A DNA stretch of 64,000 bases from contig NW_025336481.1 in NCBI RefSeq assembly GCF_004798865.1, positions 9,337 through 73,336 of the forward strand, in the 5' to 3' direction. Position 1 is the stretch's first letter. Each line of letters opens with the position of its first letter. Positions 10,387 to 22,500 of this stretch are shown here, one piece after another. The notes under the pieces are model-generated. The model did not search any database and was not told the DNA's origin. It was given only the letters and a program-made list of their open reading frames with translations. The position numbers and the translations under genes are program-made. The DNA comes from Varanus komodoensis (Eukaryota; Chordata; Lepidosauria; Squamata; Varanidae).

Positions 10387-13179
10387 TGCAGGGGAGTCGC
10401 CGGAGGTTTCGGGGCAGAGGGACACGGAAGCAGGCCGTGGCGGGGGGAGCGGGTTGAGGGATGTGGCAACCAGCTGGCACGAGAGCCGCAGGCCACTGAC
10501 CTTTCTGCCGGTATTTCCAGATTGCAGGTGGCCAAGCTCCTGCTGGGAGAGTGTCCGCCCAGCAGGCCCGGCCTCAGGACGGCCGGCTTCCAGGCTTGGG
10601 CAAGCCCGGCCCGGGGCAGAGCACCGTGGGGGTGGCCAGATCCGGAGCCATTGGGACCGTCCACCCTGCTCTTGGCTGACTGTCCCAGCCCCAGCCCCAG
10701 CCCAGCGCTGCAGGAGCAGAGGGGGGCTGCGAAGGGCAGGGCCTCTGTGGGGGGGGGGGGGGGTGGCCTCACCAGAACCACAGAATGTGCAAGGTCTGTG
10801 TTTTTTGGGGACTCGTCCGTGATGTTCCGCGGTCTGGGAGTTTTGTCCAACAATGAAACACTTTCAGGGCCGAGTGAGTCCCCGAAACGGAACCGTGTGA
10901 CGTCTGCCAGTGTGGGGCTGATTTTGGCGCGTCCTGTCCAAGGGCAAACCAAGGAGGTATGTGAGAGGGGATGCCCGCTGAGGACGCGAGATGCTGCCCG
11001 AGTCGCTCTGGCCCCAGTGCCAGATTTACTCTCGTGTTGCAGCTGCCTGGAACCGGCGTCCAGCCCCAGCACTGAAGTGACCCTCCTGCCTCCCGCTTGG
11101 GAAGCGAGGCGCCCTCCCTGCGGAGCCAGGCCTGCTCCCCCCCAGCAGGGACGGACTCTGAGCAGCTTTGAGCAGCTCTGCCCACCCCGAAGATGTGACG
11201 GATTCCTTGTGAGGGATCCCTTGCGCTGGATTGCGTGCATTTCCAGAGGATGATCTGGGCGCCGGCTTGGCAGTGAGAAGTTCTGCATATAGATGGGAAC
11301 CCCCAGCAGTGCGGCTCTCGGGAGATGCTATCGCTGTCCGGAGTAGCGGAGGAAAGAGTTGGCGCGACTCTTCCTCGCTTGGAGTCCTGCTTTCTGTGCC
11401 TGGCCAAGGCTGTGCACCTCCCGTTGTGAAAAACTCCCGCCATTTGGGGGAGTCTGTGGATCTCCCTCGAGGGCTTCCCTCCGTGCGCCATTTATCTTCC
11501 ACGGAGGCTTCTCCTTCCATCTTCCCTGGGGGAGGAGGTCGCCTCCGCTCCACGTGGCCTTTCCTGCGCGTTGGATGCCTCTGCCCTCCTCTGTGTTCAA
11601 TCAAACAATGCATAGTGGCCTTGTCATTGCAAAAACCACCCAGCCACACTGAAGAATCAGGAGCAGAACTGGAAATGGTACCAGACCTTTCCCATTCTTT
11701 AAAAGGAGCTGCAGAAATGGCCGGAAAACGCAGGAGGGGCCCTGAAGGACGGGACCCCCAGGCGAGGGACCCCCAGGCACAACTGGCGGGGCACCTCTGG
11801 TAGTGGAGCAGCTTCTGGTGAGGCCGCCTGTCCTCGACTCAGCTGTTTATTCGCCCAGCATTGCAGGTCATCGCTGTTTTCTCAGCTGACAGAAGGCCAA
11901 GGGGGCCGGCAGGAGAGCCACTCGGCCAGTCTGGGGGAATTTGCAGGGGTCAGGGCCCCTCTGCAAGACTGACACCAGAGGCCCCTTCACCTTTGCGGGT
12001 GACTTCCTCCTTGGGGGAGGATTCGGAGGAGAACTGCCAGCCTCAAACCGCACTCTGAAAACAAGATATGATGATAAAAAACCGGTTCAAGGAAGAGCGT
12101 TGCTACAGACCCGTAATCACGGGATTTGGACATCTCGCCCGGCAGCAGCTTGGGGTTGCGGATGCGATAACCCCAAGAACAGGCGAGGTTACCGGGCGAC
12201 ACTTGCCGTCCCAGAGGCGTAAAATAGGTGCATCTCTCCATCGCTGGGCCCCAGAGCGGCTCTTAGCGGCCCCGGGGTGTGCGTGGGTCCGTGGCAGGTC
12301 TGAGTGAGTGACCCCCAAGGGTACTGCAAGTCGATGTGGAGGGTCCGTTGAGGGTTCTGTCAGGCCTCCCCCTGATCCGAAGGCGCCTCCAACCGCCTCT
12401 CCATCCTTGCGCAGCCCTTGGCTGCTCTGGCGCGATTGTGTCCACAGCGCCAGCCACCTCTGGACGTCACTGCTCAGCCAACGGTAGCACCAGCCTCCTC
12501 AGCAAGGGCATCCTGCAGAGCCCCCCAAAATCCAGGGCCTTCCTCTTTCTCCAGGGCTGGACCATTTACACCCCGCCCCCGCCTGGCAGAGGGGAAAGGA
12601 GGCAGTCACTGGAAGCTGCAAAGACCTTCCTCCACCCCAGAAGGGTCATGTTTTGGCCTTCCCTCGCCACCGTTTCCATTCTGCTGCCCACAAATGAGGA
12701 CCAAATCAGGAGAATGTTGTTCCCCAGGAGGCCCTGCAGCACCCAAATTCTCAGGCTCAGTGTGGATATTGGCGCCACCCAGAACTCAAGCCCGGGAGCG
12801 CTGAAGCCCAGACCTGAGACCAGGTCTGCCCGCTGTGGAGGGAAACGGTGGCGATGCTGCACGCAGGCCTTGGCGATTCCCCCTCCACCCCCAGGTGTCC
12901 AAATTGGGATGCATCTGGACAGGAAGGCCTGGCCTGGCATGGAGAGGCCCCTCCCTGTCCCGGAGAGCAGTGGCGTTGCTGCCCCTCCTGGTGCGTGGAC
13001 CCCGCCAGCTCTGCCCTGCCCTCGCTCGGCTCGCCGAGTGTCTGGCCCCCGCTCTCCCGTCCCCTGCTCCTTGATAGAGCGGGGTTTTGGCAAACGCATT
13101 TGGACATGTGTGTGCCAGTCCGTGCTCGTAGAAATTTGCCCTGCCAGAATATGCAAAGTGCCTATTTTCAGGCTTCCAC

Positions 13180-13400
13180 CTGGGAGGAAAATGTGCATTT
13201 TGGGGTGGGTTTTTTAAATTTTTCTTTTCATTGTGGAGAAAGTGTAAACTCAACAACAGCAGAAACCCAGTCCATAAATCTGCAGAATCCACACGACACA
13301 GAAAAGCCAGTCCATAGCATGAATTCTTAGACGTGCCCAGCTCTTCTGAGACACATTCTGATTCATCTGACATCGCTGGGTGTCCCAATCCGTGGATGGC
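13180..13400 (+). repeat. Unclassified dispersed repeat, copy 1
   Basis: Carries 'atgtgcattttggggtg' and then 'tctgcagaatccacacgaca' and 'agaaaagccagtcca'. Related stretches occur at 13500-13680 and 45190-45310. I do not recognise the family. Confidence 0.5.
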
Positions 13401-13499
13401 CACGTTCATTTTGTAAATGTATTTGTGTGCATATTGGTACAAACTTGCACTCCCAAAATAGGCAAGAGCACCCAAGGTGGCTATTATCACGCGTCTGCT

Positions 13500-13680
13500 T
13501 AGGGGAAAGTGTGCATTTTGGGCGGGGGGTGTTCACGTTGCTTACATTTCTGTGGGCAATGTTACAAACAGCTCACCGGTCTGCAGAATCCGTGACTCAG
13601 GGAGAGGCAGGCCATGGTGGAATCCGCCACAGGATCCTTAGATGTGCCAGCAACTCTGGGTCACATGCAGGCTTCTCCTG
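13500..13680 (+). repeat. Unclassified dispersed repeat, copy 2
   Basis: Repeats the order of copy 1 ('gtgtgcattttgggcgg', 'tctgcagaatccgtgactca', 'ttagatgtgcc') about 300 bases downstream. Confidence 0.5.
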
Positions 13681-14794
13681 CATGGCCAGCTGTCCCAAGG
13701 GCCACATCTGGGAAAAGGACCCTGCTCAGGGCTCAGGACCAAGCGCCAAGCCATCACGGAGGGCAGCAGTCGTGCCGTGATCGTTTGCCGACAGCCCCAG
13801 CAGAGTGGCGGGTGCACGGATGGGCCAGCCCTCCTTTATCCAGGTGGAGGGGAAGCCGGAGCACAGAGACGCGGGCTCTCTGCTCCCACGTCTCCCAGCT
13901 AGCTGTTGACCACCATGCCACATCCCCCACCCCCCTGCTGACGGTTGCTTCTGGAGTGGCACCCCGGCACCTCCTCCCCAAAGATTTCTTGTCCCAGGAT
14001 CCTCTCAGCAAATGACCAGGTACTCGCCCTTGCAGGGAGACCGCCTTTCCGGAAGATGGCGCCAGCAGCCACAGCCCTGGGGTGGGGTTACATCACCCCG
14101 AACAACAGAACTGCCCCAGGAGCTAAGGGGCCAGTGGCCAGCGAGTGTGGCTCGCAAGGAGGCATCCCCACCAGCCCAAAGCACAGCTGCTTCCTCCCGC
14201 CCAGTTAGCGGAGGGCTGCTACCACCGCGGCAGGCGACTCCTCCAGGCAGCCCACCTGAGGGCCATCCCAGGCTGGCCTCAGGGACTCGGCGGCCTTTGC
14301 TCTGGCCAGCGCCGCTCTTTGGGGGCTGGAGCAGCCGGGCTTGGGCCTGATCCAGCAGGAAACTTCCTCCCACGGGGAAGGGCCACGGCTCAGTGGCTGG
14401 GCGACTGCTCGCCGGCCAAAATGCCCCACGTTGGCTAAACCACTGGGTCCCCCAGCAGGGCAGAAGCTCCTCGCCAGACCCCGGAGAGCTGCGGCCAGGG
14501 GCAGGCGCGGTTGCTGGGCCCAGGCGGACAGAGGAGGACGTTCCTCGGATGGATGGGGCAGCTTGTGGCACTCGGCTCTTATCTCCGCCAGGTGCGCAGC
14601 CCCGTGCGCAGGAGTCCTGCCCCCGCCCCGCCCACCCCGCCCCCGGGTCTCGCTGGCTTTCGTTCCTTTCCTTCACGGTCAGGTCGTGAAAACCGACCAC
14701 CACCGCCACTGCCCTCGGCTGCATCAGTTCTCGCTGGGTTCATAGAACAGCCCGAGCGCGGCTGCTCGGAGACCGACCCCAAGGCCGCCTCGCC

Positions 14795-17700
14795 ATGCAG
14801 ACCGGCGGCCTCCCGCTCCTGCTGGAGCTCCTCGCTCTCGGGGCGCGGCTGGCGCCTGCCTCCGCGCGCACTCGCCCCGGTAAGCGACCCTCCCCGCCCG
14901 CTCCCCCGGGAGGCGCCCTCTCCCTTCAGCCCTGTGCAAAAGGCGGCTCTGGGAAGCGGCCGGCCAGCCAAGCCCCTTCTCCAGCCCTGCGCCTTCGACC
15001 TCCCGCAGCCCGAGGAAGGCCGCCGGGGGCGGCGGGTCTGCCCTGCAGCTTCCTCCCGGCGCGGTCGAGGCTCGTGGCCCCGGGCGTCGTAACCGCCTGC
15101 GCCGGCGCCCTCGGCAGGAAGAAACGTCCCCCCCTGGGCCCCCCCCCCCCGGGGAACCAAGAGCTGGGCCGTGCTTGGCTTGCGGGAAGCAGCGGGGGTG
15201 AAGCGGGCGGCGTCGTGCCGAGGGGTCCTCCCGGCCCCTGCCCCGGGCCTGGCTGGGGAGGGGTCTGCGACCGAGCAGGCGCACGGGACGGGACGGGACG
15301 GGACGCGGGGCGCTTCGAGGCACCACTGACGATCCGCCGCTAAACTCGCCCCTCGGCGGGTGTGCCGGCCGGGCGCACTGCCTCTCGGCCCCGGGGCTTG
15401 GGACCCGGCCGCGGCGGGGGGCTGCACGCGCAAACACGTTAGCGCATCCTGGGGGGGGTCTCTCCTGCGCGCAATCCTTCTCCCCCGCTGCACGGACGCT
15501 CACGCAAGAAGAGACGCGTTCGCCCGGGAGGCGCTGCGAGGCCTCGGGCGGCGCCGCCACGGCTGCCCGGGAGCCCCCACCCTCGGCCGGCCCCGCGCCC
15601 TCGCCAGCCCGCTTCCCGCTCGCTCCGAGAAAGGCGGTGGGCGCTGCTGCCCCCGTATGGCGGGGGCTCCCCAGGCCAGGGCGGCTCAGGTCCCTCCCGC
15701 ATGACCGCCCGCTCTTCCCACAGACTTCTGCCTCCTGCCTCCAGAGCCTGGGCGATGTGAGGCGTACATTCCCCGCTATTACTACCAGCCGGCAACCAAA
15801 CGGTGCAAGCAGTTCATTTATGGAGGCTGCAACGGGAACAGAAACAATTTCACCACCTTAAGAAAATGTCAAGACACCTGTGCAGGTAAGCGGGAAGGAG
15901 CAAAAACCATGGAAGAGCAGCACAGGGAGGGGTCTCTCGGGCCACGGAGCCCCACCCTCGTGCTGTGCAGGCCCCCACGTCAGAGAGAAGCCGCAGGAAA
16001 TGGCTTCCCACCCACTGCCGCCCCGAGCAGGCAGCCACGGGGCCCTGGTGCCCCCCTCCAGGCCAGCCCTGAGGCTGGACCAGGAGCCCTGCCGGGTCGC
16101 TCTCTGGGCATCGGGACGTTGGTGCTGCCCTGGAAGCTGCATGGAAGCGTCTCCTGGGGAGGTGCAGCGTGTGCTCGCCCGCCCGTGTGGCGAGCGCCAT
16201 GCAGGATGCGGAGGAAGCGGCGACTTGGCGCCCCGGTTGGCTGGAAGGCCCTCTTGCTAGCTAGTCATGATGCCTGCGTGTGCCCTCCAGCAAGCCGCCT
16301 GCCCCATCCGGACGGCACCCGTCCCAGAGTTATCAAGGGGCCCAAGCCTTCCTCTTCTTTGCTTCCTCTCTGGCCGCGTCGGGTCTTGAAGGAGCTGCGA
16401 GCTTCTGGTTCTTGTGCTCCGGGTGGTATCTCAAATCCCAAGCCCATGTGGATCCACGTCCTGAGAGGCGGTAGCAGAACCTCGCGCCTGGGGCTGCGTG
16501 GATCGGGCGGAGCATGGTGTGGCCCTGCGCAAAGGGACCGCGATGGCAGCCGTGAAGGTCGCCCCGGTCACCCTGAAATGACCTGGCAAAGGGGGTTCTG
16601 GTGACGTTCTGGTGACAGGCCCAGCAAGCCAGCGGTGGGTCGCATGTTGCTACAGAAATCCAGACGAGATAGAAAACGTTTAACATGCCCCCCAAGTCAG
16701 CCCCTGTACCAGAGGATTGGAAATGGCCAGTGGATTTGTTACAAAGGGATCCGGGGAATTCGGGAAATCACAGGCCAGCTAGCCTAACACCCGCTCCAGG
16801 TTACCTGCTTGAAAGCTCTACACAAGTTAGAATCCGTAAGCACACAGAGGGACAAGACCTGCTGCAAAAGAGCCAGCATGGCCTCCACAAGGGGGGAGTC
16901 CAGTCTCTCTTGGGGGGCTTTGGGGAGGTCAAGCAGCCTGCAGAGGGGGGTGATCTAGTAGACGTTGTTTATCAGGGCTCCCAAACGCCTTTGCCAAAGA
17001 CCCTCTGCAAAGGCTCCTGAGCAACTCAGCAGTCATGGAATGAAGCGGCAGGTGGGGGGGGCTCTTAGGATAAGCAACTGGTTAAGTAAGTGGCAATGTC
17101 TCCCAAACGGGGTGTATCGCCAGCGGAGTCCCACGTGGTTCTGCAAGAGGATCGAGGCCTGTTAACCTCTTCATAAATGACCTGGAATTAGGAGTGACAG
17201 CAAACTTTTCAGGGTGGCTAAACCGAAAGGGATCGTGAGGCGCTCCAAAGGGACCCCTCCAAGCTCGGAGAAGGGGCATCCCAAGCTGCATGGGAAATGC
17301 AGCCCAGTGTAAGCAAGAGCAGAGGGCTGCATTTGGGGGCAACACATCCCAACTTCACGCTTTGCTGATGGGCTCTGAGCTGGGACCGACCGCTCCAGAG
17401 GGGGCCTCGGCGTGGTGGTGGGCAGCTTGACGGAGATCCTGACCCAGCGCACAGCTGCTGCGCGGAAGGCGAACTCCTCTCCAGGCTTAAATAGGAGCAG
17501 AACAGAACAGAGCACTGCCAAGCTTGTACTCTCCTGATAAAAAATGGGGGGGGGGGGCGCTGGAGAAGCTCCCTCCTGTGGAATGGCCACGAAAACTGAG
17601 AAAGTTTAGTGTAGAAAAAGGGCGAGTAGGGGGAGAAAGGTCTGCGGTGTTCATAATAATGCAAAGTGTGTGGAGAAAGCGGAGGGGGAGACATTTCCGT

Positions 17701-18330
17701 CCCTTTCCCAAAATACTTGAACCCAGGGTCCTCCCACGAAGCGGGTGGGTGGGTGGGAGGTGAAGACCAATCAAAGGAGGTCCTTCTGCGCACAGCCGAA
17801 AGTCAAACTGAGCAGTTTGCTGCTGTGGAAAAGCAGGGGAGGCCGCCAACCGGGTGGCCTTCAAAGGGGACTGGACAGATTCACGAGGGAGGAGGCTGGC
17901 CGTGTGCCCCCCCCCCTCGCCAGAGGGGGCCTGCCTGCCTGCCTGCACCAGTGGCTGAGGAGCTGGGCGGGCGGAGTTCTTGCGCTCATCCTGCTGGGAG
18001 GATCCTGGGGCAGCCGGTCTGCCACTGCACGTGCGGAGTGCAGGACTGGACGGGCCGAGCCGACCCGAGTGGCCCCGGCCACAGGGAGCAGCAGGAGCCC
18101 AGGCAAAGACCAGCAGGCTCCCTGGATGCGCTGCGGGGGTCCTGGCCCCCAGCCTCATTTCCAGACCACTCTCCTCACCCTCGCCTCTCTTTTCCCTGCA
18201 GCAGGAGCGAAGACGGGCGGCCCACCCTGAGCGCTGTGGGCGCTCCGGGCAGCAACTGGGCCAGCGGCTTCCCTCTCCGGCCCTGCGGAGACCCCCCCCC
18301 AGCTGGCGGCCCCTTCCCAATAAAGGCTTC
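14795..18330 (+). CDS. Gene C: secreted single-Kunitz protease inhibitor
   Basis: Complete three-exon gene. Exon 1 (14795-14879, 85 nt) is a signal peptide starting MQTGGLPLLLELL. Exon 2 (15724-15885, 162 nt) is a Kunitz domain with six cysteines, PRYYYQ core and YGGCNGNRNNF; P1 is Glu (GRCEAYIP). Exon 3 (18202-18230) adds AGAKTGGPP and stop, with AATAAA at 18319. Both introns are phase 1; acceptors and donors are canonical. Total is 92 codons including stop, giving a 91-residue precursor whose mature form is little more than the Kunitz fold. The signal peptide start MQTGGL resembles gene B's MRTGGL, so the head-to-head pair is probably paralogous. The exon 3 acceptor is a NAGNAG tandem (gcagcag). 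Intron 2 carries a LINE. Single-Kunitz genes of this plan include secreted and venom-gland inhibitors of squamates; nothing here shows the expression site. Confidence 0.88.
15285..15308 (+). repeat. (GGGAC)n microsatellite
   Basis: Four to five copies of a GGGAC pentamer within intron 1 of gene C. Confidence 0.7.
16690..17910 (+). repeat. CR1/L3-like LINE in intron 2 of gene C
   Basis: Decayed plus-strand element. It starts near 'ccagaggattggaaatggcc' (reverse-transcriptase motif DWK region), has 'ttaacctcttcataaatgac' (LFINDL) at 17162, and ends with 'aaaggggactggacagatt'. The same 3' end occurs at 55.5-55.8 kb. Confidence 0.75.
18319..18324 (+). terminator. Poly(A) signal of gene C
   Basis: AATAAAGGCTTC, 89 bases after the stop codon of gene C. 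Confidence 0.7.
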
Positions 18331-18334
18331 TGCT

Positions 18335-20815
18335 CACCATGTCCCATGGAGTGCCGTTCCTGAGCATCCTTTCCCGTCCCTTTGCAGCCGCCCTGTGCTG
18401 GGGGTGGGTCACTGGCCCTGCATGCGGAGGGGCAGGCTGGCCCCCCACCAGTTCGGTGCCCTGTGCAGGGTGGCCTTTGCACCCCACAAGCATCCCCCTG
18501 GAGCTGCCGCCTCCCCCACGGCACCTCCCTCACCCCCCTTGGGCATCCCTGCTGGCTGCCTCCAGCCCTACTGCCTCCTCTCCCCCACACTCTCTCCGGC
18601 CTCTGGCCACCCCCCCCCCACAGCTCACCTGCTGTGAAGGGTCCTCCTTGGCCAGGCCTCCTGGGGTGGGGGGGCGCCCAACCCCCTTTCTCTCAGTCTC
18701 TTGTACAGGAGGGGCTGTGTGGTCCTGGGCACAGCGCAGCTTGTGAAGAGGGCCCTCCAGCTGGGCTGACTCCTGCCGTGAAGGGCACCAGTGCTGGGGG
18801 GTCCCGTGTCTGGATGGCAGGGAGACTCCTCTTCTGGACGGCAGCTCGCTCTCGGAGGGTTCCCCGAGCACCCTCTGCCAGCATCAGGGAAGCAGGCCTA
18901 GGGACTCCAGGGGCCGGGGGGCACGGGCGGGCACGGGGCTCCCCCGCTGAGCCAGCCAGCCACCAACGGAGCTCGCCTCCAGCCTGAGGCAGCCTCGCGG
19001 TTCCTGCACGAGCTCCCCCTGGGTGGCGCTCTAGGTGGGGGGTGCGCACACCAGCCCCAGAGAGCTGCCTCAGCGGGGGAGCCCTTGCCACCCACGCCGG
19101 AGTCCCCGGAGACCCAGGAGGGCCTGGCGGGACGGCAGGCAGCATCGTCCTCATCCCGCAGAGCACAGCCAGGCCCGGGAGGGTGGGGAGCGGCTTCAGG
19201 TGGAGCCTGGCCCCAGCAGCGCCAGTGAGGGCTGCCTCTGCCCCACCAGGGACGTGAACCGGAGACCTGCGGCAGGGCGGGCACATGCTTGCCCAGGGAG
19301 CTGTGCCTCCCCCAAGCCCGGGGCGAAATGGTGGCTGGACTGTGGGCATGGAAGCGGCTGGGGAGGGCAGAGGGGGAGGGCAGAGGAGACGGAAGCAGGG
19401 GGCCACTCCGTCCGAGGGCCAGGAGCCCCCCGGCTCCCTCGCAGGCGGCTCTAGAGCTCGGCCCCGCCTGGTCGGCCCGCTCTGTGTCCAAGCAGCTCTG
19501 GTGCGACGGAGCGAATGAGGAAGGGGCGGCCTTGGTGCCGAGTGGCAGTCCTCCTCTGGGGAAGGGACACGCCGTGAGTTCCCCCGCACCTGTCCTGAGG
19601 CTGCCGACAGCCGTCCCTCTTTCTGCCCTCCTGGGACAGCAGCGGGAACTGGGCAAGGCAGCGGGATCCTTGCCGGACCCCCTCTGGGCACCCCCAAGTC
19701 CAGAGCTCAAACGTGTCCTGGGGGTCCCGAGCCTGAAGCACGCGCAGCCCTTCGGTTGCTGGATGCCTCTGAAGACGCCGACTGCCTGGGGTGGCCTTCG
19801 GTGCTCTGGGGGCGCTTGCTGGATACCAGGGAGACGGTCGCTCTTCCCCGTGAGACATTGAGGGCGAATGCGACCAAACGGGGCATCCTCCCCCCGATAT
19901 TGCCAGGCAGCGTCGCTATGTGGGGTGCGGTCTCCATCAACCCCCTTTCTGCACACACAACTGAGCCCTTGGCCCAGATCCATCAGCTGATGCGCATGAT
20001 CCAGAGGCACTGACTGGGGGGGGGGGGGGCCCAGCAGCGTCCCCCCCACATGGGGCAGCTCTGAGCACCGGACCTTCAGGCAAGGGACTGGCAGCTGGGG
20101 AACTGGGTGCTGCCTGGCAGTGCCATCGCATCCAGGGGCTGGCGCTTCCCGCGCCCCACACGCCGCCCGCGTGGCCCTCCCCGCCACCCTTCCCTCTGGG
20201 AGCTGCACAGGCCCCCCCGGCCCAGGTAGGGCCACGGGGGGAAGAGGAGTGGGAGGATCCGATCACTTCCGGAGCAGCGACGCCAACCCGCTCCCCCTGC
20301 GGTGCGGGGGCCAATTCCACAGAGGCCGGGGGCCGGAGGCAGGGCTCGCCTGGGCATCCGGGCTTGTCTCCCCGCGGCCTGGAGCTCGCCTGGCCAGCTG
20401 CGGACTCGGGCTGGCTCCCCTCAGGGGTGGTTGCTGGGCAGACAAAATGGAGGGGGGGGCGCAGGGGCTCTGCACGAGGGGGAAAGGTGGGGCACGGATG
20501 GAATCAGAGTGCCAGTATGTGGGGGCAGGATGGGTCGTCGTTCCAGCCTGGCAGCCGCAGAGGGAACATCCCAACGCCGGAGCCAGACCTACCCCAGTCT
20601 TTTACGGCCATCAGGTATTGCCAGGTCTCCTCCCCGGTCCCTGTCGGATTGTCCCTGGCCCCTTTCCCCCAGAAACGAGGCCACCAGCTCCGTCGCCATG
20701 GCCACTTCCTCTCCCTCCTCTGCCCAGGGAGGCGACTGCCCTCCTGGGTGTCGCCTGCACTGCTCCTGCCTTCCTCCAGGGGGAGCCAGAGGGTTCCCGA
20801 AGCGCCACCGGGTGA
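18335..20815. other. Intergenic, no feature recognised
   Basis: GC-rich sequence with several long chance frames on both strands. I looked in the plus-strand frames for transglutaminase catalytic exons (GQCWVF-type motif) that should precede the exons at 23.1 kb and saw none. Confidence 0.5.
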
Positions 20816-20819
20816 GCGC

Positions 20820-21435
20820 TTGAAGAGCTGTGCGGCTGTCCACCCCTCCTCAACTCGCTTGCCTTCCAGTAACCCATCCCAGGAGACCTTCCCCAGTCTG
20901 GCCTTCAGTTGGCCAAAGTTGGCCCTCTGGAAGTCCCAGCTTCTAGTGCTCGACCTGCTGCCCGTCCCCAGTCCCCTGATCTCAAAGCAAAGGATGGAGC
21001 GATCACTCTCATCCAGAGCTCCCCTAATCTGTACCTCATCTATCAGCTTCTCTCTATTGGTCAAGACCAAGTCAAGGATGTTTCCCCGCTCGTCGCCTCT
21101 CGGACCCTCTGTGTGAAAAACGCTCCCTCTATAGCTTCTAGGAAGCGACGTGACCTGGCTGTCACCGCCGAGTGAGTCTCCCAAGTAATATCCAGGAGAT
21201 TGAAATCTCCCATAATTACTGTGTCTCTCCCCCAAGATATCCTTAGAATCTGGCCTGTCAGGACATCATCCAGGGTCTCAAAGTGACCTGGAGGGCGATA
21301 ACATACCCCCACTGTCAGGTCCCTTTCCCTGTCAAAACCCCTAAGTTCCACCCAGACTGCCTTTAGCTTTGCTCTTTCGCAACCCTCCTGTCCCTCTGTC
21401 TCCTCGTGATGCAACAGGTCTGAGCTTCTACCGCG
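20820..21435 (-). repeat. CR1 LINE, endonuclease region
   Basis: Reverse-strand CR1 ORF2 segment reading GVCYRPPGHFETLDDV, IMGDFNLLDITWE and NILDLVLTNREKLI. It is similar to 48.3-48.85 kb. It has neither the 5' nor 3' end of the element. Confidence 0.85.
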
Positions 21436-21639
21436 CGCCCCTCTGGTGATGAAATGTGAGGGCGGGGCGGGGGGGGCAAGGCTGAAAATGAGGCTCCTCC
21501 GCGCGCCGCCCACCCCCGTGGGCAAACCAGGCAATATGCAGAAGCTGAAATGCTCGGAAGTTTTATTAAGAGTTCAAACAGGAAAGCTGCGGATCCTTTT
21601 CAAGGGGCGAAAAATGAAAAATTTCCATATAAGAAATAG

Positions 21640-21830
21640 CATTATCCGTTTTATTTATTTATTTTATTTGAATCTTTCCTGTACCGTCCCTTCACAGAAG
21701 TCTCGGGACGGTTTACACCATTATAGCCGAGTAGCTCCAGGCGTAACAACAGGCTGGAGCAACAGAGAAAAATACATGCAGAAAAGTTACCCAGAAAGGA
21801 AATTGCAGCGGGAATGCTTGCTAAGCCCGT
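21640..21830 (-). repeat. Reverse LINE 3' end, L2-like
   Basis: 'ttttatttatttattttattt' followed by 'ctgtaccgtcccttcacaga' and 'gggacggtttacacc', the reverse of a LINE tail with an (aaat)n end. Confidence 0.5.
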
Positions 21831-21849
21831 CAGACCGCGCGGCGGGGCC

Positions 21850-22500
21850 ACAGTTGCCTGCCGAGGTTGCAACACGCCAACCGTGGGGCGGAAGCTCGCC
21901 CGCCCGCCCGCCGGCCGGGCAGCGAGAGGCCGCGGAAGCCGGTGAGGAAACGGAGCCCCAAGGCAACGCGGGCAGCCCCCCTCGAGGCCGGGCTGGGGAA
22001 GGGGAAGGCGCGGGGGACGCGGCAGCCTTTGCAGAGGCCCCGCACACGGAGGAGCGGCGGGCCGGCCCCGCGGGCCACTCGGAAAGGCCCGGGAAGGGAA
22101 GCATCGCTGCCGGTGGGGCGGAAGGAGGGGTTTCCCGGCTGTGGGGCATGGCGCTCGGGGCTTCCGCGGGGGGCGGAAAGGAGGAGCGGCTGGGGGCGCG
22201 GGTCTACCAAAGCTGTCCTGCTGCAGAACCGGGCCAGACGGGGAGCAGCTGGGCCCGGGCGGGCGTCCCCCGGCGGCCCGAGGACGGACGGGGCCGTGGC
22301 CGAAGCGCGCAGCCCTTGCTCTGCGCCGCCTCTTGCTCGCGCGCGCGCCGGGTCTGCGCCAGGACGCGCGCGCCTCCGGGGCGAGATCCTCGGCCGGGCC
22401 CTGGGGCAGCTGCCCGGAGGAGGCGGACCGGCCGGCCCGCCTGCAGGACGACGCCGCGCCGGCCCGGAGCCGCATCGCTGCGTGAAGCTTGCGCGCCCCG
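21850..22500. promoter_or_regulatory. CpG-dense block upstream of the transglutaminase exons
   Basis: Dense CG dinucleotides over about 650 bases, ending about 600 bases before the first transglutaminase exon. It may be a CpG-island promoter; no start codon or first exon was recognised. Confidence 0.4.

Larger units (their letters stand above)
10390..14790. other. Intergenic head-to-head interval between genes B and C
   Basis: About 4.4 kb between the start of B (minus) and the start of C (plus). It holds a poly-G run at about 10748-10765 and two copies of an unclassified repeat (13180-13400, 13500-13680). No Kunitz or WAP exon was seen. Long frames here have no recognisable domain. Confidence 0.6.

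Noticed and set aside
17160-17290. Possible coding exon reading LFINDLELGVTANFSGWL
   Set aside because: Reverse-transcriptase remnant of the LINE in the gene C intron.
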